Source: Leclercia adecarboxylata (GTDB taxonomy: Bacteria; Pseudomonadota; Gammaproteobacteria; Enterobacterales; Enterobacteriaceae). Taken from it: a DNA stretch of 64,000 nucleotides. Below are positions 21,912 through 33,262 of this stretch, piece after piece. The DNA is taken from positions 4,526,001-4,590,000 of the forward strand of contig NZ_CP098325.1 in assembly GCF_023639785.1 (NCBI RefSeq), written 5' to 3'. Every line of letters begins with the position of its first letter. The stretch's first letter is position 1. The translations under genes were made by a program, and so were the position numbers. The notes under the pieces are model-generated. The model searched no databases. It saw only the letters and a program-made list of their open reading frames with translations, and was not told the DNA's origin.

Positions 21912-21949
21912 TTACCTCATCAATCGCGTGTCGTTGTTTGTTATGTTTC

Positions 21950-21981
21950 GAACTTCTATACGTTTAGACGTCCAGATGTAA
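21950..21981 (-). promoter_or_regulatory. MetJ operator (four met boxes) upstream of metF
   Basis: Read on the minus strand, contiguous 8-mers TTACATCT, GGACGTCT, AAACGTAT and AGAAGTTC match AGACGTCT at 5, 7, 6 and 5 of 8 positions. Head-to-tail 8-bp spacing is what cooperative MetJ binding needs. Confidence 0.9.
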
Positions 21982-22080
21982 AAATGACGGAAAAGCGGAC
22001 TGGCGTCAACTGAAAATATCATCATTGACGGTGAGGAATGCTCAGGGAAAGTGAAAATAGTTCAGGATGGTGCGGGGTGA

Positions 22081-22127
22081 GTGCGCGCTGGTGCCCTCAC
22101 CCCAACCCTCTCCCACAGGGAGAGGGA
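22081..22127 (+). repeat. 46-bp palindromic repeat, copy B
   Basis: GTGCGCGCTGGTGCCCTCAC continuing into CCTCTCCC-ACA-GGGAGAGG. Same family as copies A, C and D; directly downstream of metL on the metF side. Confidence 0.82.
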
Positions 22128-22140
22128 GAAAACATGCGAA

Positions 22141-24573
22141 TTACAGTAGCTGCGCCAGACGGTTGATATCTGACTGGATTGCCCCGGCGGTCACGTCACG
22201 GCCCGCACCCGGCCCACGGATCACCAGCGGGTTGTCGCGATACCAGCGGCTTTCGATGGCAAAGACGTTATCGCACGGCAGCAGCGCCGCCAGCGGATGT
22301 TCAGGGCGTACGGCCTCAACGCCCACGCGCGCTTTGCCGTTGGCGTCGAAACGCGCCACGTAGCGCAGCACCAGCCCCATTTCACGGGCGGCTTCCAGGC
22401 GCTGTAGCATCTGCTCGTTCAGGGCGTCGCCGTTCTCGAAGAAGTGATCGACCGATCCCTCTTCGCAGCCCGCAGGCACCAGCGACTCCACACGCACCTG
22501 ATTCGGCTCGATGTCGTAGCCCGCTTCACGCGCCACAATCACCAGCTTACGCATCACGTCTTTCCCGGAGAGGTCAACGCGCGGATCCGGCTCGGTCAGC
22601 CCCTGCTGCCACGCCTGATCCACCAGGTCAGTGAACGGCACGGTGCCATCAAACTGCAGGAACAGCCAGGACAGGGTACCGGAGAAGATACCGCTGATCG
22701 CCAGAATGCTGTCGCCGCTTTCGATCAGATCGCGCACGGTGTGGTTAACCGGCAGACCCGCGCCAACGGTGGCGTTGTACAGCCAGTGACGGCCCGTTTT
22801 TTCAAAAGCGTCATGAATTTGACGGTAGTTACGGGTATTGCTGGCACCCGCCAGTTTGTTGGCGCTGATAACGTGGAAACCGTGGCTGGCAAAATCAAGA
22901 TACTGATCGGCCAGCTGCTCGCTGGCGGTCACGTCCAGCACCACCAGATCGTCATACGGATGGGCGCGCATCCAGAGGAAGAGCGACTCTTCATCCTGCT
23001 CAATGGCTTCGTCATTGAAGAAGGCAAGCGCCCGGCTGGCGTCCAGCCCTTCGTAACTGAGCAGGCTGCGGCGGCTGTCCACCACCCCTGCCAGCACAAA
23101 TTCAAAGCCGGTACGCGCGGAAAGCGTGGTCTGTTCACGGGCAAACAGCTCCAGCCAGCGGGAACCGATATTCCCTTTCCCGAACAGCATCAGGCCGATA
23201 CGCTTTTCGGCGCGGAACAGCGACTGGTGCAGCCCCTGGATCAGGCTCTCCGTTGGCCCGGTGCGCATCACCGCCACCAGGCTGATGCCCTCTTCCGACT
23301 GCCAGGTAAATTCAACCGGCTGGCCTTTCAGCTGCTGCCAGAAACGGTGGCAGTGCAGCGGGTTACGGGTGACGCCCGCACCGACCATGGCGATCAGCGC
23401 CAGCCCCTGACGCAGACGAAGCTCGCCCGGCAGGCCCGCTTCATCAAGAATTTTCAGCGCGCTGTCGGCCACTTCTGCGGTGTAGCAGAACTGCAGCAGG
23501 TGACGGTCGGTATGCACACCCACGGCCAGGGGACGCACCTGAGCACGCTTGAGGATCAGATCAATCTCTTTATGGGCCTGTTTGAAATCCTGTCCGGCCG
23601 GAACGAGAAACTCGATCAGGCAGATATCGTCATGGCTGGTAACGATACGCGCGCCCGTGCCGGAGGCCAGCACGCGCTCGATGCGGGTTGAACCCTGATC
23701 CGGCGTATAGCTACAGCGCAGCTGCAGATCGATATCGCTGCCGGAAACCGGCTGAAGCGTGCGGGCGTGGAGAACCGGGGCCGCGAGGCGCGCCAGTTCG
23801 CTGGCTTCATCGAGACGCAGCAGCGGCAGCAGGCACGCATCTTTAACCTTACGCGGGTCGGCACTGTAGACACCGGCCACGTCGCTCCAGATGGTGACGC
23901 GAGACACCCCGGCCAGGGCGCCGATCTGCGTCGCGGAGTAGTCGGAGCCGTTACGTCCCAGCAGTACGGTTTCACCTGCGTTGCTGCGGCTGATAAAGCC
24001 GGTCACGACAATACGTTTATTCGGATGCTGCACCAGCAGCTGCTGAAGCAGCGGATAAGAGAGGCCTTCATCCACCTGCGGCTGTGCGCCACGTTCGGCA
24101 CGCAGGAAGTCACGCGCGTCCAGCCAGGCAGCCTCGAGCCCCTGCTGTTGCAGAACGGCCGCCATCAGACGGGCAGACCACACTTCGCCGTGGCCCACCA
24201 CTTCGGCATACACGGCATCGGTCACGCCGCTGTCGAGTAACGCGGCCAGCCGCTCCAGATCCTGGATAAAGGTGCTAATCAGGCCATCGGCTACGTCGGC
24301 AGGCAGTAAGCCGGCGATCAACTCACTCTGATAGCGGCGTAATGCTTGTTGAACCTGATGCGCAGAGAGACGATCGGTCTGGCTTAACTTCAGCCAGCTA
24401 ATCAACTGGTTGGTGGTGCTGCCTGCCGCGGAGACAACCATCATGTCCCCCGGCATCGAATACTCTGCCATGATCCCCGCGACCCGCAGGTAACATTTCA
24501 CATCAGCAAGACTACTACCACCAAACTTGTGCAGCTGACGACCCTTCGCCCCTGCCTGCGCTATCACACTCAT
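22141..24573 (-). CDS. metL: Bifunctional aspartokinase II / homoserine dehydrogenase II MetL
   Basis: First and third steps of the aspartate branch to methionine. 810 aa, E. coli length. N-terminal kinase domain: LHKFGGSSLADVKCY and GRNGSDYSATQIGAL. C-terminal dehydrogenase: nucleotide-binding LMLFGKGNIGSRWLEL, then VTASEQLADQYLDFA, SANKLAGAS and the ISGIFSGTLSW segment. The central ACT-like linker is present. metB precedes it by 2 bp, so the two form one metBL transcript under MetJ. Confidence 0.97.
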   Translation of the reverse strand: MSVIAQAGAKGRQLHKFGGSSLADVKCYLRVAGIMAEYSMPGDMMVVSAAGSTTNQLISWLKLSQTDRLSAHQVQQALRRYQSELIAGLLPADVADGLISTFIQDLERLAALLDSGVTDAVYAEVVGHGEVWSARLMAAVLQQQGLEAAWLDARDFLRAERGAQPQVDEGLSYPLLQQLLVQHPNKRIVVTGFISRSNAGETVLLGRNGSDYSATQIGALAGVSRVTIWSDVAGVYSADPRKVKDACLLPLLRLDEASELARLAAPVLHARTLQPVSGSDIDLQLRCSYTPDQGSTRIERVLASGTGARIVTSHDDICLIEFLVPAGQDFKQAHKEIDLILKRAQVRPLAVGVHTDRHLLQFCYTAEVADSALKILDEAGLPGELRLRQGLALIAMVGAGVTRNPLHCHRFWQQLKGQPVEFTWQSEEGISLVAVMRTGPTESLIQGLHQSLFRAEKRIGLMLFGKGNIGSRWLELFAREQTTLSARTGFEFVLAGVVDSRRSLLSYEGLDASRALAFFNDEAIEQDEESLFLWMRAHPYDDLVVLDVTASEQLADQYLDFASHGFHVISANKLAGASNTRNYRQIHDAFEKTGRHWLYNATVGAGLPVNHTVRDLIESGDSILAISGIFSGTLSWLFLQFDGTVPFTDLVDQAWQQGLTEPDPRVDLSGKDVMRKLVIVAREAGYDIEPNQVRVESLVPAGCEEGSVDHFFENGDALNEQMLQRLEAAREMGLVLRYVARFDANGKARVGVEAVRPEHPLAALLPCDNVFAIESRWYRDNPLVIRGPGAGRDVTAGAIQSDINRLAQLL

Positions 24574-24575
24574 GA

Positions 24576-25736
24576 TTACCCCTTGGCTGCGACCCGGAAG
24601 CCATTTTCCAGATCGGCAATTAAATCTTCACAATCTTCAATACCGGTTGAGATACGCAACAGCGTCTCAGAGATCCCGGCGGCGGCACGCGCTTCTGGCG
24701 CCATGCCCGCGTGCGTCATGGTGGCGGCGTGGGAGATCAAGCTTTCAACCCCACCTAAAGATTCCGCCAGCGTAAACAGTGACAACCCGCTCAGGAAGCG
24801 ACGCAGCGTCTGCTCATCGCCATCCAGTTCGAAACTTAACATCGCGCCAAAACCCTTTTGTTGACGCGCCGCAATCTCATGCCCCTGATTCTCCGGCAGC
24901 GACGGGTGATACAGCTTTTTCACCAGCGGCTGGGTCTTCAGGAAATCGACAATCGCCTGGGCGTTACGCTGCGCCACCTCCATACGCGGCGACAGGGTAC
25001 GCAGCCCACGCAGCAGCAGATAGCTGTCGAACGCGCTGCCGGTGACGCCGATGTTATTCGCCCACCATGCCAGTTCGGTGACAACCTCCGGATCTTTTGC
25101 AATCACCACCCCGGCAACCACATCCGAGTGGCCGTTCAGATATTTAGTGCATGAATGCAATACCAGGTCTGCTCCCAGTGCCAGCGGGTTCTGTAGCGCC
25201 GGACTGAGGAACGTATTATCCACTACACTTATCGCTCCCGCATCCCTTGCAAGCTGACAAATTTTTGCAATGTCCACAACGCGCAGCAGAGGGTTGCTTG
25301 GACTTTCCACTAAAACCAGCTTTGGTTTCTCTGCCAGCGCCTGTTTCAGCGCCTGCTCATCACCCTGATCGACAAACAGCACGCGGTAGCATCCGCGCTT
25401 CGCCAGGCTGTCGAAAAGACGATAGCTGCCGCCGTAGCAGTCGTGCGGGGCCACCAGCAGATCGCCAGGTTTCAGGAACACGGTGGTCACCAGGTGAATG
25501 GCCGACATGCCGGTGTTGGTCATCACCGCGCCTGCGCCACCTTCCAGTTCCGCCAGCGCTCGCTGGGTGACATCACGCGTAGGGTTGCCACGGCGCGAAT
25601 AATCATGGGCGCGTGGTTCATTAAATCCGGTGAAGTTATAGGTACTGGAGAGATGAATCGGCGGGACAACGCAGCCGTACTGTTCGTCATCATTCAATCC
25701 GCTACGCACTGCGATGGTGGCCTGTTTACGCGTCAT
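24576..25736 (-). CDS. metB: Cystathionine gamma-synthase MetB
   Basis: PLP enzyme joining O-succinylhomoserine and cysteine to cystathionine. 386 aa, E. coli length. The PLP lysine lies in DLVLHSCTKYLNGHSDVVAG; other family motifs are YSRRGNPTRDV and VDNTFLSPALQNPL. First gene of metBL; diverges from metJ across a shared MetJ operator at 25798-25845. Confidence 0.98.
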   Translation of the reverse strand: MTRKQATIAVRSGLNDDEQYGCVVPPIHLSSTYNFTGFNEPRAHDYSRRGNPTRDVTQRALAELEGGAGAVMTNTGMSAIHLVTTVFLKPGDLLVAPHDCYGGSYRLFDSLAKRGCYRVLFVDQGDEQALKQALAEKPKLVLVESPSNPLLRVVDIAKICQLARDAGAISVVDNTFLSPALQNPLALGADLVLHSCTKYLNGHSDVVAGVVIAKDPEVVTELAWWANNIGVTGSAFDSYLLLRGLRTLSPRMEVAQRNAQAIVDFLKTQPLVKKLYHPSLPENQGHEIAARQQKGFGAMLSFELDGDEQTLRRFLSGLSLFTLAESLGGVESLISHAATMTHAGMAPEARAAAGISETLLRISTGIEDCEDLIADLENGFRVAAKG

Positions 25737-25797
25737 GGTGAAGGCTTCCTGGCTTAATGGATGAAAAGTCAGGCCCCAGAGTAAACATTGATTATAT

Positions 25798-25845
25798 GGA
25801 CGTCAATACATCTGGACATCTAAACTTCTTTGCGTATAGATTGAG
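25798..25845. promoter_or_regulatory. MetJ operator array between metB and metJ
   Basis: Six contiguous 8-mers from 25798: GGACGTCA, ATACATCT, GGACATCT, AAACTTCT, TTGCGTAT, AGATTGAG. The first four are good matches to AGACGTCT and the last two weaker. The array lies between divergent metBL and metJ, as in E. coli. Confidence 0.93.
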
Positions 25846-26014
25846 CAATGCGCAAATAGCCGTTAAAATTATATGCTTTAGCGCATACCGCAGAGGCAAT
25901 ATCCGTGTCACGACGGCATCTCTACGGTAAACTACGCGAGATTATGGCGCGAAACCCTGCGAACCGCTGCGGTGTCGGCCTCATATTAATGACAGAGAGG
26001 ATTAAAGGTATCTC

Positions 26015-26332
26015 ATGGCTGAATGGAGCGGCGAATATATCAGCCCATACGCTGAGCACGGTAAGAAGAGTGAACAAGTAAAAAAAATTACGGTTTCCAT
26101 TCCTCTGAAGGTGTTAAAGATCCTCACCGATGAGCGCACGCGTCGTCAGGTGAATAACCTGCGTCACGCGACCAACAGCGAGCTGCTGTGCGAAGCGTTC
26201 CTGCACGCGTTTACCGGTCAACCGTTGCCGAACGATGAAGACCTGCGCAAAGAGCGTAGTGATGAAATTCCGGAAGAGGCGAAGGTGATCATGCGTGAAC
26301 TGGGTATCGACCCGGATACGTGGGAATACTGA
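26015..26332 (+). CDS. metJ: Methionine repressor MetJ
   Basis: Ribbon-helix-helix repressor using S-adenosylmethionine as corepressor; binds tandem met boxes. 105 aa, E. coli length and nearly identical sequence. The DNA-contacting beta-strand is [14 protein letters not shown], followed by helices including [20 protein letters not shown]. Starts at ATG 26015 after AGAGAGGATT. Operators for it are visible at metB/metJ, metF and possibly btuB. Confidence 0.98.
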   Translation: MAEWSGEYISPYAEHGKKSEQVKKITVSIPLKVLKILTDERTRRQVNNLRHATNSELLCEAFLHAFTGQPLPNDEDLRKERSDEIPEEAKVIMRELGIDPDTWEY

Positions 26333-26343
26333 TTTGCAGATAC

Positions 26344-26372
26344 AAAAAAAGCGCCTTGCGGCGCTTTTTTTT
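26344..26372. terminator. Bidirectional terminator between metJ and rpmE
   Basis: GCGCC-TTGC-GGCGC hairpin flanked by seven A on the left and eight T on the right, serving both convergent genes. Confidence 0.92.
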
Positions 26373-26383
26373 CGGGATGCATC

Positions 26384-26599
26384 TTACTTGGAAGAGCCCG
26401 GGATGCTGAAACGCTTGTTGAAGCGGTCAACACGGCCACCGGTTGCAACATCACGCTGCTTACCAGTGTAGAACGGGTGGCACTGGCCGCACACGTCCAG
26501 GTTCAGATCATGACCCACGGTGGAGCGGATCTGGATAGAGTTACCGCAAGAGCAGTTTGCAGTAATCATTTCGTATTTAGGATGGATATCTTTTTTCAT
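26384..26599 (-). CDS. rpmE: 50S ribosomal protein bL31
   Basis: 71-aa ribosomal protein bridging the subunits. It is the zinc-binding (C+) form, with NCSCGN near residue 16 and VCGQCHPF near residue 37 providing four cysteines. Starts [10 protein letters not shown]. Diverges from priA. In E. coli L31 represses its own translation through the mRNA leader; I have not folded this leader to test it. Confidence 0.97.
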   Translation of the reverse strand: MKKDIHPKYEMITANCSCGNSIQIRSTVGHDLNLDVCGQCHPFYTGKQRDVATGGRVDRFNKRFSIPGSSK

Positions 26600-26737
26600 G
26601 GGAGAACCTCAGTTAAGGCCGCGTCGCTCTTCCAGCCCTAACGCCAGACACCACGCGATGTTGAATGTAAGTTCTTTGATGCAAAGTGCACCAAAGGCGG
26701 CGAATCATACAGAATTTAACCAGGGTATGCAAACTGA

Positions 26738-28996
<2,259 letters not shown>

Positions 28997-29130
28997 AAAA
29001 GGGTGGGAGGCGGATCGAAAAATTCAACATGACTCACACTTTTTATGAAAATTCTGTAACCGCTTCCATTCGCAATCTGATAAAACTGACTCAGTCAGAA
29101 GAGCGGTGATTCGCCTGCGAGGAGAAGAGG

Positions 29131-30156
29131 TTGAAGTCCAGGAAAGAGGTTGCCTCGGCGACCATGAAAGATGTTGCCCTGAAAGCAAAAGTCTCAACGG
29201 CAACGGTATCCCGAGCCCTAATGAATCCCGACAAAGTCTCGCAAAGCACGCGAAATCGCGTTGAGCAGGCTGCGCTGGAGGTAGGTTATCTGCCCCAGGC
29301 CATGGGCCGAAACGTCAAACGAAACGAATCCCGCACCATACTGGTCATCGTGCCTGACATCTGCGATCCCTTTTTTAGCGAAATCATCCGCGGCATCGAA
29401 GTGACCGCTGCAGCCCAGGGCTATCTGGTGCTGATTGGCGACTGCGCGCACCAGAACCAGCAGGAAAAGACCTTCATCGACCTGATTATCACCAAGCAGA
29501 TCGACGGCATGCTGCTGCTCGGTTCCCGTCTGCCTTTCGATGCCAGCATTGAAGAGCAGCGCAATCTGCCGCCAATGGTGATGGCCAACGAGTTCGCTCC
29601 TGAACTGGAGCTGCCTACCGTCCATATTGATAATCTCACTGCCGCATTCAATGCCGTGAATTATCTGCAGGAGCTGGGTCATAAACGTATCGGCTGTATC
29701 GCCGGGCCGGAAGAGATGCCTTTGTGCCACTATCGTCTGCAGGGCTATGTTCAGGCGCTGCGCCGCACCGGGGCGACAGTGGATCCCCACTATATTGCCC
29801 GGGGTGACTTTACTTTTGCTGCTGGCGGCCTGGCGCTGGAAAAACTGCTGTCGCTGCCGCAACCGCCTACGGCGGTATTCTGCCACAGCGACGTCATGGC
29901 GCTGGGTGCGCTCTCTTATGCCAAACGGCGCGGCCTGAACGTGCCGAAAGATCTCTCAATTATTGGCTTCGATAACATCTCTCTGTCTGAATTTTGCGAT
30001 CCGCCGCTCTCAACGGTGGCGCAACCCCGCTATGATATTGGCCGTGAAGCGATGCTGCTGTTACTGGATCAGCTGAACGGACAAACGGTCAGCAGCGGCT
30101 CCCGTTTACTGGACTGTGAATTGATTGTTCGGGGTTCAACCCAGGCACTGACTTAA
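29131..30156 (+). CDS. cytR: LacI-family nucleoside regulator CytR
   Basis: Cytidine-responsive repressor of nucleoside uptake and catabolism genes, acting together with CRP. 341 aa, E. coli length. The N-terminal HTH is ATMKDVALKAKVSTATVSRAL, and a periplasmic-binding-like effector domain follows. The chosen start is TTG at 29131, preceded by GAGGAG at good spacing; it preserves the full E. coli N-terminus. The first in-frame ATG (29164, residue 12) would remove residues ahead of the HTH. Confidence 0.95.
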   Translation: MKSRKEVASATMKDVALKAKVSTATVSRALMNPDKVSQSTRNRVEQAALEVGYLPQAMGRNVKRNESRTILVIVPDICDPFFSEIIRGIEVTAAAQGYLVLIGDCAHQNQQEKTFIDLIITKQIDGMLLLGSRLPFDASIEEQRNLPPMVMANEFAPELELPTVHIDNLTAAFNAVNYLQELGHKRIGCIAGPEEMPLCHYRLQGYVQALRRTGATVDPHYIARGDFTFAAGGLALEKLLSLPQPPTAVFCHSDVMALGALSYAKRRGLNVPKDLSIIGFDNISLSEFCDPPLSTVAQPRYDIGREAMLLLLDQLNGQTVSSGSRLLDCELIVRGSTQALT

Positions 30157-30249
30157 AGTAAACGCCTTTCAGACGTCCTCATCTGGTCAAAGGCCCGTCG
30201 CTTAAGTAACATGACGGGCTGACAAACGAAAAAATACAGCGAAACGATA

Positions 30250-31230
30250 GTGGCACAACGAGATTATGTACGTCGCGGCCAGCCGGCACCTTCGCGACGC
30301 AAAAAGAGTAGCTCACGGAAACCGCAACGCAGCCTGCCTGCGGTCTCGCCTGCCATGGTCGCGATTGCGGCGGCAGTAGTGGTGGCATTCATCGGCGGCC
30401 TCTGGTTCATTACGCACCATAAAAAAGAAGAAGCAGAAGCGCTACAGGGCAACAAAGTTGTCGGCAACGGCTTGCCTCCGAAACCGGAAGAGCGTTGGCG
30501 CTATATTAAAGAGCTTGAAAGCCGCCAGCCGGGCGTGCGTGCACCTACCGAGCCCTCTGCCGGTGGCGAGGTGATGGATCCTAATCAGCTGACCAACGAA
30601 CAGCGCCAGTTGCTGGCCCAGATGCAGGCGGATATGCGCCAGCAGCCTACGCAGCTCAACGAAGTGCCGTGGAATGAGCAAACGGCGGCGCAGCGCCAGC
30701 AAACGCTGCAGCGCCAGCGCCAGGCGCAGCAACAGGTTCAGCAGCAACAGTGGGCGCAAACCCAGACGGTACAGCAGCCGAAAGCACAGCCGCGGGTGAC
30801 AGAGCAGCCTTACCAGCAGCCGCGTACCGCGCAAACGCAACCGGCGCAACAGCCGAAGACGCAGCCTGCGAAGCAAAATACCAACACACAGCCGTATCAG
30901 GATCTGATGCAAACGCCTGCCCACACTACCGCGCAGCAGCCGAAGGCCGCCCCGGTCACCAAAGAGACCGAGGCGCCGAAACAGACGGCAGAGAAGAAAG
31001 ACGAACGTCGCTGGATGGTACAGTGCGGCTCCTTTAAAGGCGCAGAGCAGGCGGAAACCGTGCGTGCCCAGCTGGCGTTTGAGGGCTTTGATTCACGCAT
31101 CACCACCAATAACGGCTGGAATCGCGTGGTGATCGGCCCGGTCAAAGGCAAAGATAACGCCGATGGCACCATCTCTCGTCTGAAGATGGCTGGCCACGCA
31201 AACTGCATTCGACTCGCTTCCGGGGGTTGA
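30250..31230 (+). CDS. ftsN: Cell division protein FtsN
   Basis: Late divisome protein that triggers septal peptidoglycan synthesis through FtsA and FtsQLB. 326 aa with a GTG start. Order: short cytoplasmic tail MAQRDYVRRGQPAPSRRKK, one membrane helix (about residues 33-54), a periplasmic E-domain region (NGLPPKPEERWRYIKELESR), a long Gln-rich linker (about residues 110-240), and a C-terminal SPOR domain with cysteines in MVQCGSF and NCIRLA. The Gln-rich linker accounts for the few extra residues over E. coli. The hslVU heat-shock promoter overlaps its stop codon. Confidence 0.96.
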   Translation: MAQRDYVRRGQPAPSRRKKSSSRKPQRSLPAVSPAMVAIAAAVVVAFIGGLWFITHHKKEEAEALQGNKVVGNGLPPKPEERWRYIKELESRQPGVRAPTEPSAGGEVMDPNQLTNEQRQLLAQMQADMRQQPTQLNEVPWNEQTAAQRQQTLQRQRQAQQQVQQQQWAQTQTVQQPKAQPRVTEQPYQQPRTAQTQPAQQPKTQPAKQNTNTQPYQDLMQTPAHTTAQQPKAAPVTKETEAPKQTAEKKDERRWMVQCGSFKGAEQAETVRAQLAFEGFDSRITTNNGWNRVVIGPVKGKDNADGTISRLKMAGHANCIRLASGG

Positions 31231-31255
31231 AACCCCCAAAATCCCCCCCATCTAT
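31225..31255 (+). promoter_or_regulatory. Sigma-32 (heat shock) promoter of hslVU
   Basis: GGTTGAAA (31225-31232), a 13-bp spacer and CCCCATCTAT (31246-31255) fit the RpoH consensus CTTGAAA - N11-16 - CCCCATNT. The -35 element contains the ftsN stop codon. A GGGGG-TTGAAA-CCCCC inverted repeat surrounds it. Confidence 0.82.
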
Positions 31256-31265
31256 CATTCTATTC

Positions 31266-31289
31266 AGCCCTGAGCACTGGCTCGGGGCT
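31266..31289 (+). promoter_or_regulatory. Stem-loop in the hslVU 5' leader
   Basis: Ten-pair stem AGCCCTGAGC / GCTCGGGGCT (one T-G pair) with an ACTG loop, 33 bp before the hslV start. A leader stem-loop stabilising hslVU mRNA has been described in E. coli; here only the hairpin is seen. Confidence 0.75.
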
Positions 31290-31322
31290 TCTATTCCGAA
31301 TTTGTAACCAGGGGGTCTGCTC

Positions 31323-31853
31323 GTGACAACAATAGTAAGTGTACGCCGTAACGGCCAGGTGGTGATTGCCGGTGATGGCCAGGCCACGCTGGGTAATACC
31401 GTCATGAAAGGCAACGTGAAAAAAGTGCGTCGTCTGTATAACGACAAAGTGATCGCCGGTTTTGCGGGCGGTACCGCTGACGCCTTCACGCTGTTCGAGC
31501 TGTTTGAACGTAAACTGGAAATGCATCAGGGCCATCTGGTGAAAGCCGCCGTTGAGCTGGCGAAAGACTGGCGCACCGACCGTATGCTGCGCAAGCTTGA
31601 AGCACTGCTGGCGGTAGCCGATGAAAACGCCTCGCTGATCATCACCGGTAACGGTGACGTGGTGCAGCCAGAAAATGATTTGATTGCTATCGGTTCCGGT
31701 GGCCCGTACGCCCAGGCCGCTGCCCGCGCACTGTTGGAGAACTCCGACCTGGGCGCGCGCGATATCGCTGTGAAGGCGTTGGATATTGCAGGTGATATCT
31801 GCATCTACACCAACCACTTCCACACCATCGAAGAATTGCCGTCTAAGGCGTAA
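31323..31853 (+). CDS. hslV: ATP-dependent protease subunit HslV (ClpQ)
   Basis: Proteasome-like threonine peptidase that forms a dodecamer capped by HslU. 176 aa with GTG start; after methionine removal the N-terminal residue is the catalytic threonine ([10 protein letters not shown]). Conserved [20 protein letters not shown] and [11 protein letters not shown] segments. Preceded by a sigma-32 promoter and leader hairpin; hslU follows after 9 bp. Confidence 0.98.
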   Translation: MTTIVSVRRNGQVVIAGDGQATLGNTVMKGNVKKVRRLYNDKVIAGFAGGTADAFTLFELFERKLEMHQGHLVKAAVELAKDWRTDRMLRKLEALLAVADENASLIITGNGDVVQPENDLIAIGSGGPYAQAAARALLENSDLGARDIAVKALDIAGDICIYTNHFHTIEELPSKA

Positions 31854-31862
31854 GGATTTCTC

Positions 31863-33194
31863 ATGTCTGAAATGACCCCACGCGAAATTGTCAGCGAACT
31901 GAACAAACACATTATCGGCCAGGATAACGCCAAGCGTTCTGTGGCGATTGCCCTGCGTAACCGCTGGCGTCGTATGCAGCTGGACGAAGAGCTGCGCCAT
32001 GAAGTGACGCCAAAAAACATTCTGATGATCGGACCGACCGGTGTCGGTAAAACCGAGATCGCCCGTCGTCTGGCGAAACTGGCCAACGCGCCGTTCATTA
32101 AAGTTGAAGCGACCAAGTTTACCGAAGTGGGCTATGTCGGGAAGGAAGTGGACTCTATCATCCGCGATCTGACCGATTCCGCGATCAAAATGGTTCGCGT
32201 CCAGTCCATCGAGAAAAACCGCTATCGCGCCGAAGAGATGGCGGAAGAGCGCGTTCTGGATGTACTGATCCCACCAGCGAAAAACAACTGGGGCCAGGCA
32301 GAGCAACCTGCCGAGCCGTCTGCTGCCCGCCAGGCGTTCCGCAAAAAACTGCGTGAAGGCCAGCTGGATGACAAAGAGATTGAGATCGAGCTCGCAGCCG
32401 CGCCAATGGGCGTGGAAATTATGTCTCCGCCGGGTATGGAAGAGATGACCAGCCAGCTGCAGTCCATGTTCCAGAACCTGGGCGGGCAGAAGCAGAAGCC
32501 GCGTAAGCTGAAAATCAAAGACGCCATGAAGCTGCTGATTGAAGAAGAAGCAGCGAAACTGGTAAACCCGGAAGAGCTGAAGCAGGACGCCATTGACGCG
32601 GTTGAGCAGCACGGCATCGTGTTTATCGATGAGATCGATAAAATCTGTAAGCGCGGCGAATCCTCCGGCCCGGACGTTTCCCGTGAGGGTGTACAGCGCG
32701 ACCTGCTGCCGCTGGTTGAAGGCTGCACCGTTTCCACCAAGCACGGCATGGTGAAAACCGACCACATTCTGTTTATTGCGTCCGGTGCGTTCCAGGTGGC
32801 CAAGCCGTCTGACCTCATTCCTGAGCTGCAGGGTCGTCTGCCGATCCGCGTTGAGCTGCAGGCGCTGACCACGGAAGATTTCGAGCGTATCCTGACCGAG
32901 CCGAACGCCTCCGTCACCGTGCAGTACAAAGCGCTGATGGCAACCGAAGGCGTGAACATTGAGTTCACCGAAGACGGTATCAAGCGTATCGCTCAGGCCG
33001 CGTGGCAGGTTAACGAAACCACCGAGAACATCGGTGCGCGTCGTCTGCATACCGTGCTGGAACGCCTGATGGAAGACATCTCTTATGATGCAAGCGACCT
33101 TAACGGTCAAAGCATTACGATTGATGCCGACTATGTGAGTAAGCACCTTGATGCTTTAGTAGCAGATGAAGATCTGAGCCGTTTTATCCTATAA
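31863..33194 (+). CDS. hslU: HslU (ClpY) ATPase subunit of the HslUV protease
   Basis: AAA+ unfoldase that feeds proteins into HslV. 443 aa, E. coli length. Walker [16 protein letters not shown], the pore motif GYVGKEV, an intermediate I-domain about residues 110-240, Walker [11 protein letters not shown], and the C-terminal SRFIL tail that docks into HslV. Cotranscribed with hslV and ended by the terminator at 33225. Confidence 0.98.
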   Translation: MSEMTPREIVSELNKHIIGQDNAKRSVAIALRNRWRRMQLDEELRHEVTPKNILMIGPTGVGKTEIARRLAKLANAPFIKVEATKFTEVGYVGKEVDSIIRDLTDSAIKMVRVQSIEKNRYRAEEMAEERVLDVLIPPAKNNWGQAEQPAEPSAARQAFRKKLREGQLDDKEIEIELAAAPMGVEIMSPPGMEEMTSQLQSMFQNLGGQKQKPRKLKIKDAMKLLIEEEAAKLVNPEELKQDAIDAVEQHGIVFIDEIDKICKRGESSGPDVSREGVQRDLLPLVEGCTVSTKHGMVKTDHILFIASGAFQVAKPSDLIPELQGRLPIRVELQALTTEDFERILTEPNASVTVQYKALMATEGVNIEFTEDGIKRIAQAAWQVNETTENIGARRLHTVLERLMEDISYDASDLNGQSITIDADYVSKHLDALVADEDLSRFIL

Positions 33195-33224
33195 TCGCGG
33201 TCATTGCATATTCATCACTGATGA

Positions 33225-33249
33225 TGGGGCTGAAAAGCCCCATTTTTAT
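33225..33249 (+). terminator. hslVU terminator
   Basis: TGGGGCT-GAAA-AGCCCCA stem-loop followed by TTTTTATT, 30 bp after hslU. Confidence 0.92.
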
Positions 33250-33262
33250 TGGCTAAATAACT

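Noticed and set aside
31260..33146. A 628-codon open frame antisense to hslV and hslU
   Set aside because: It is the reverse shadow of two fully conserved genes with high third-position G/C; composition (long His/Gln/Leu runs) and lack of any motif or ribosome site argue against coding.
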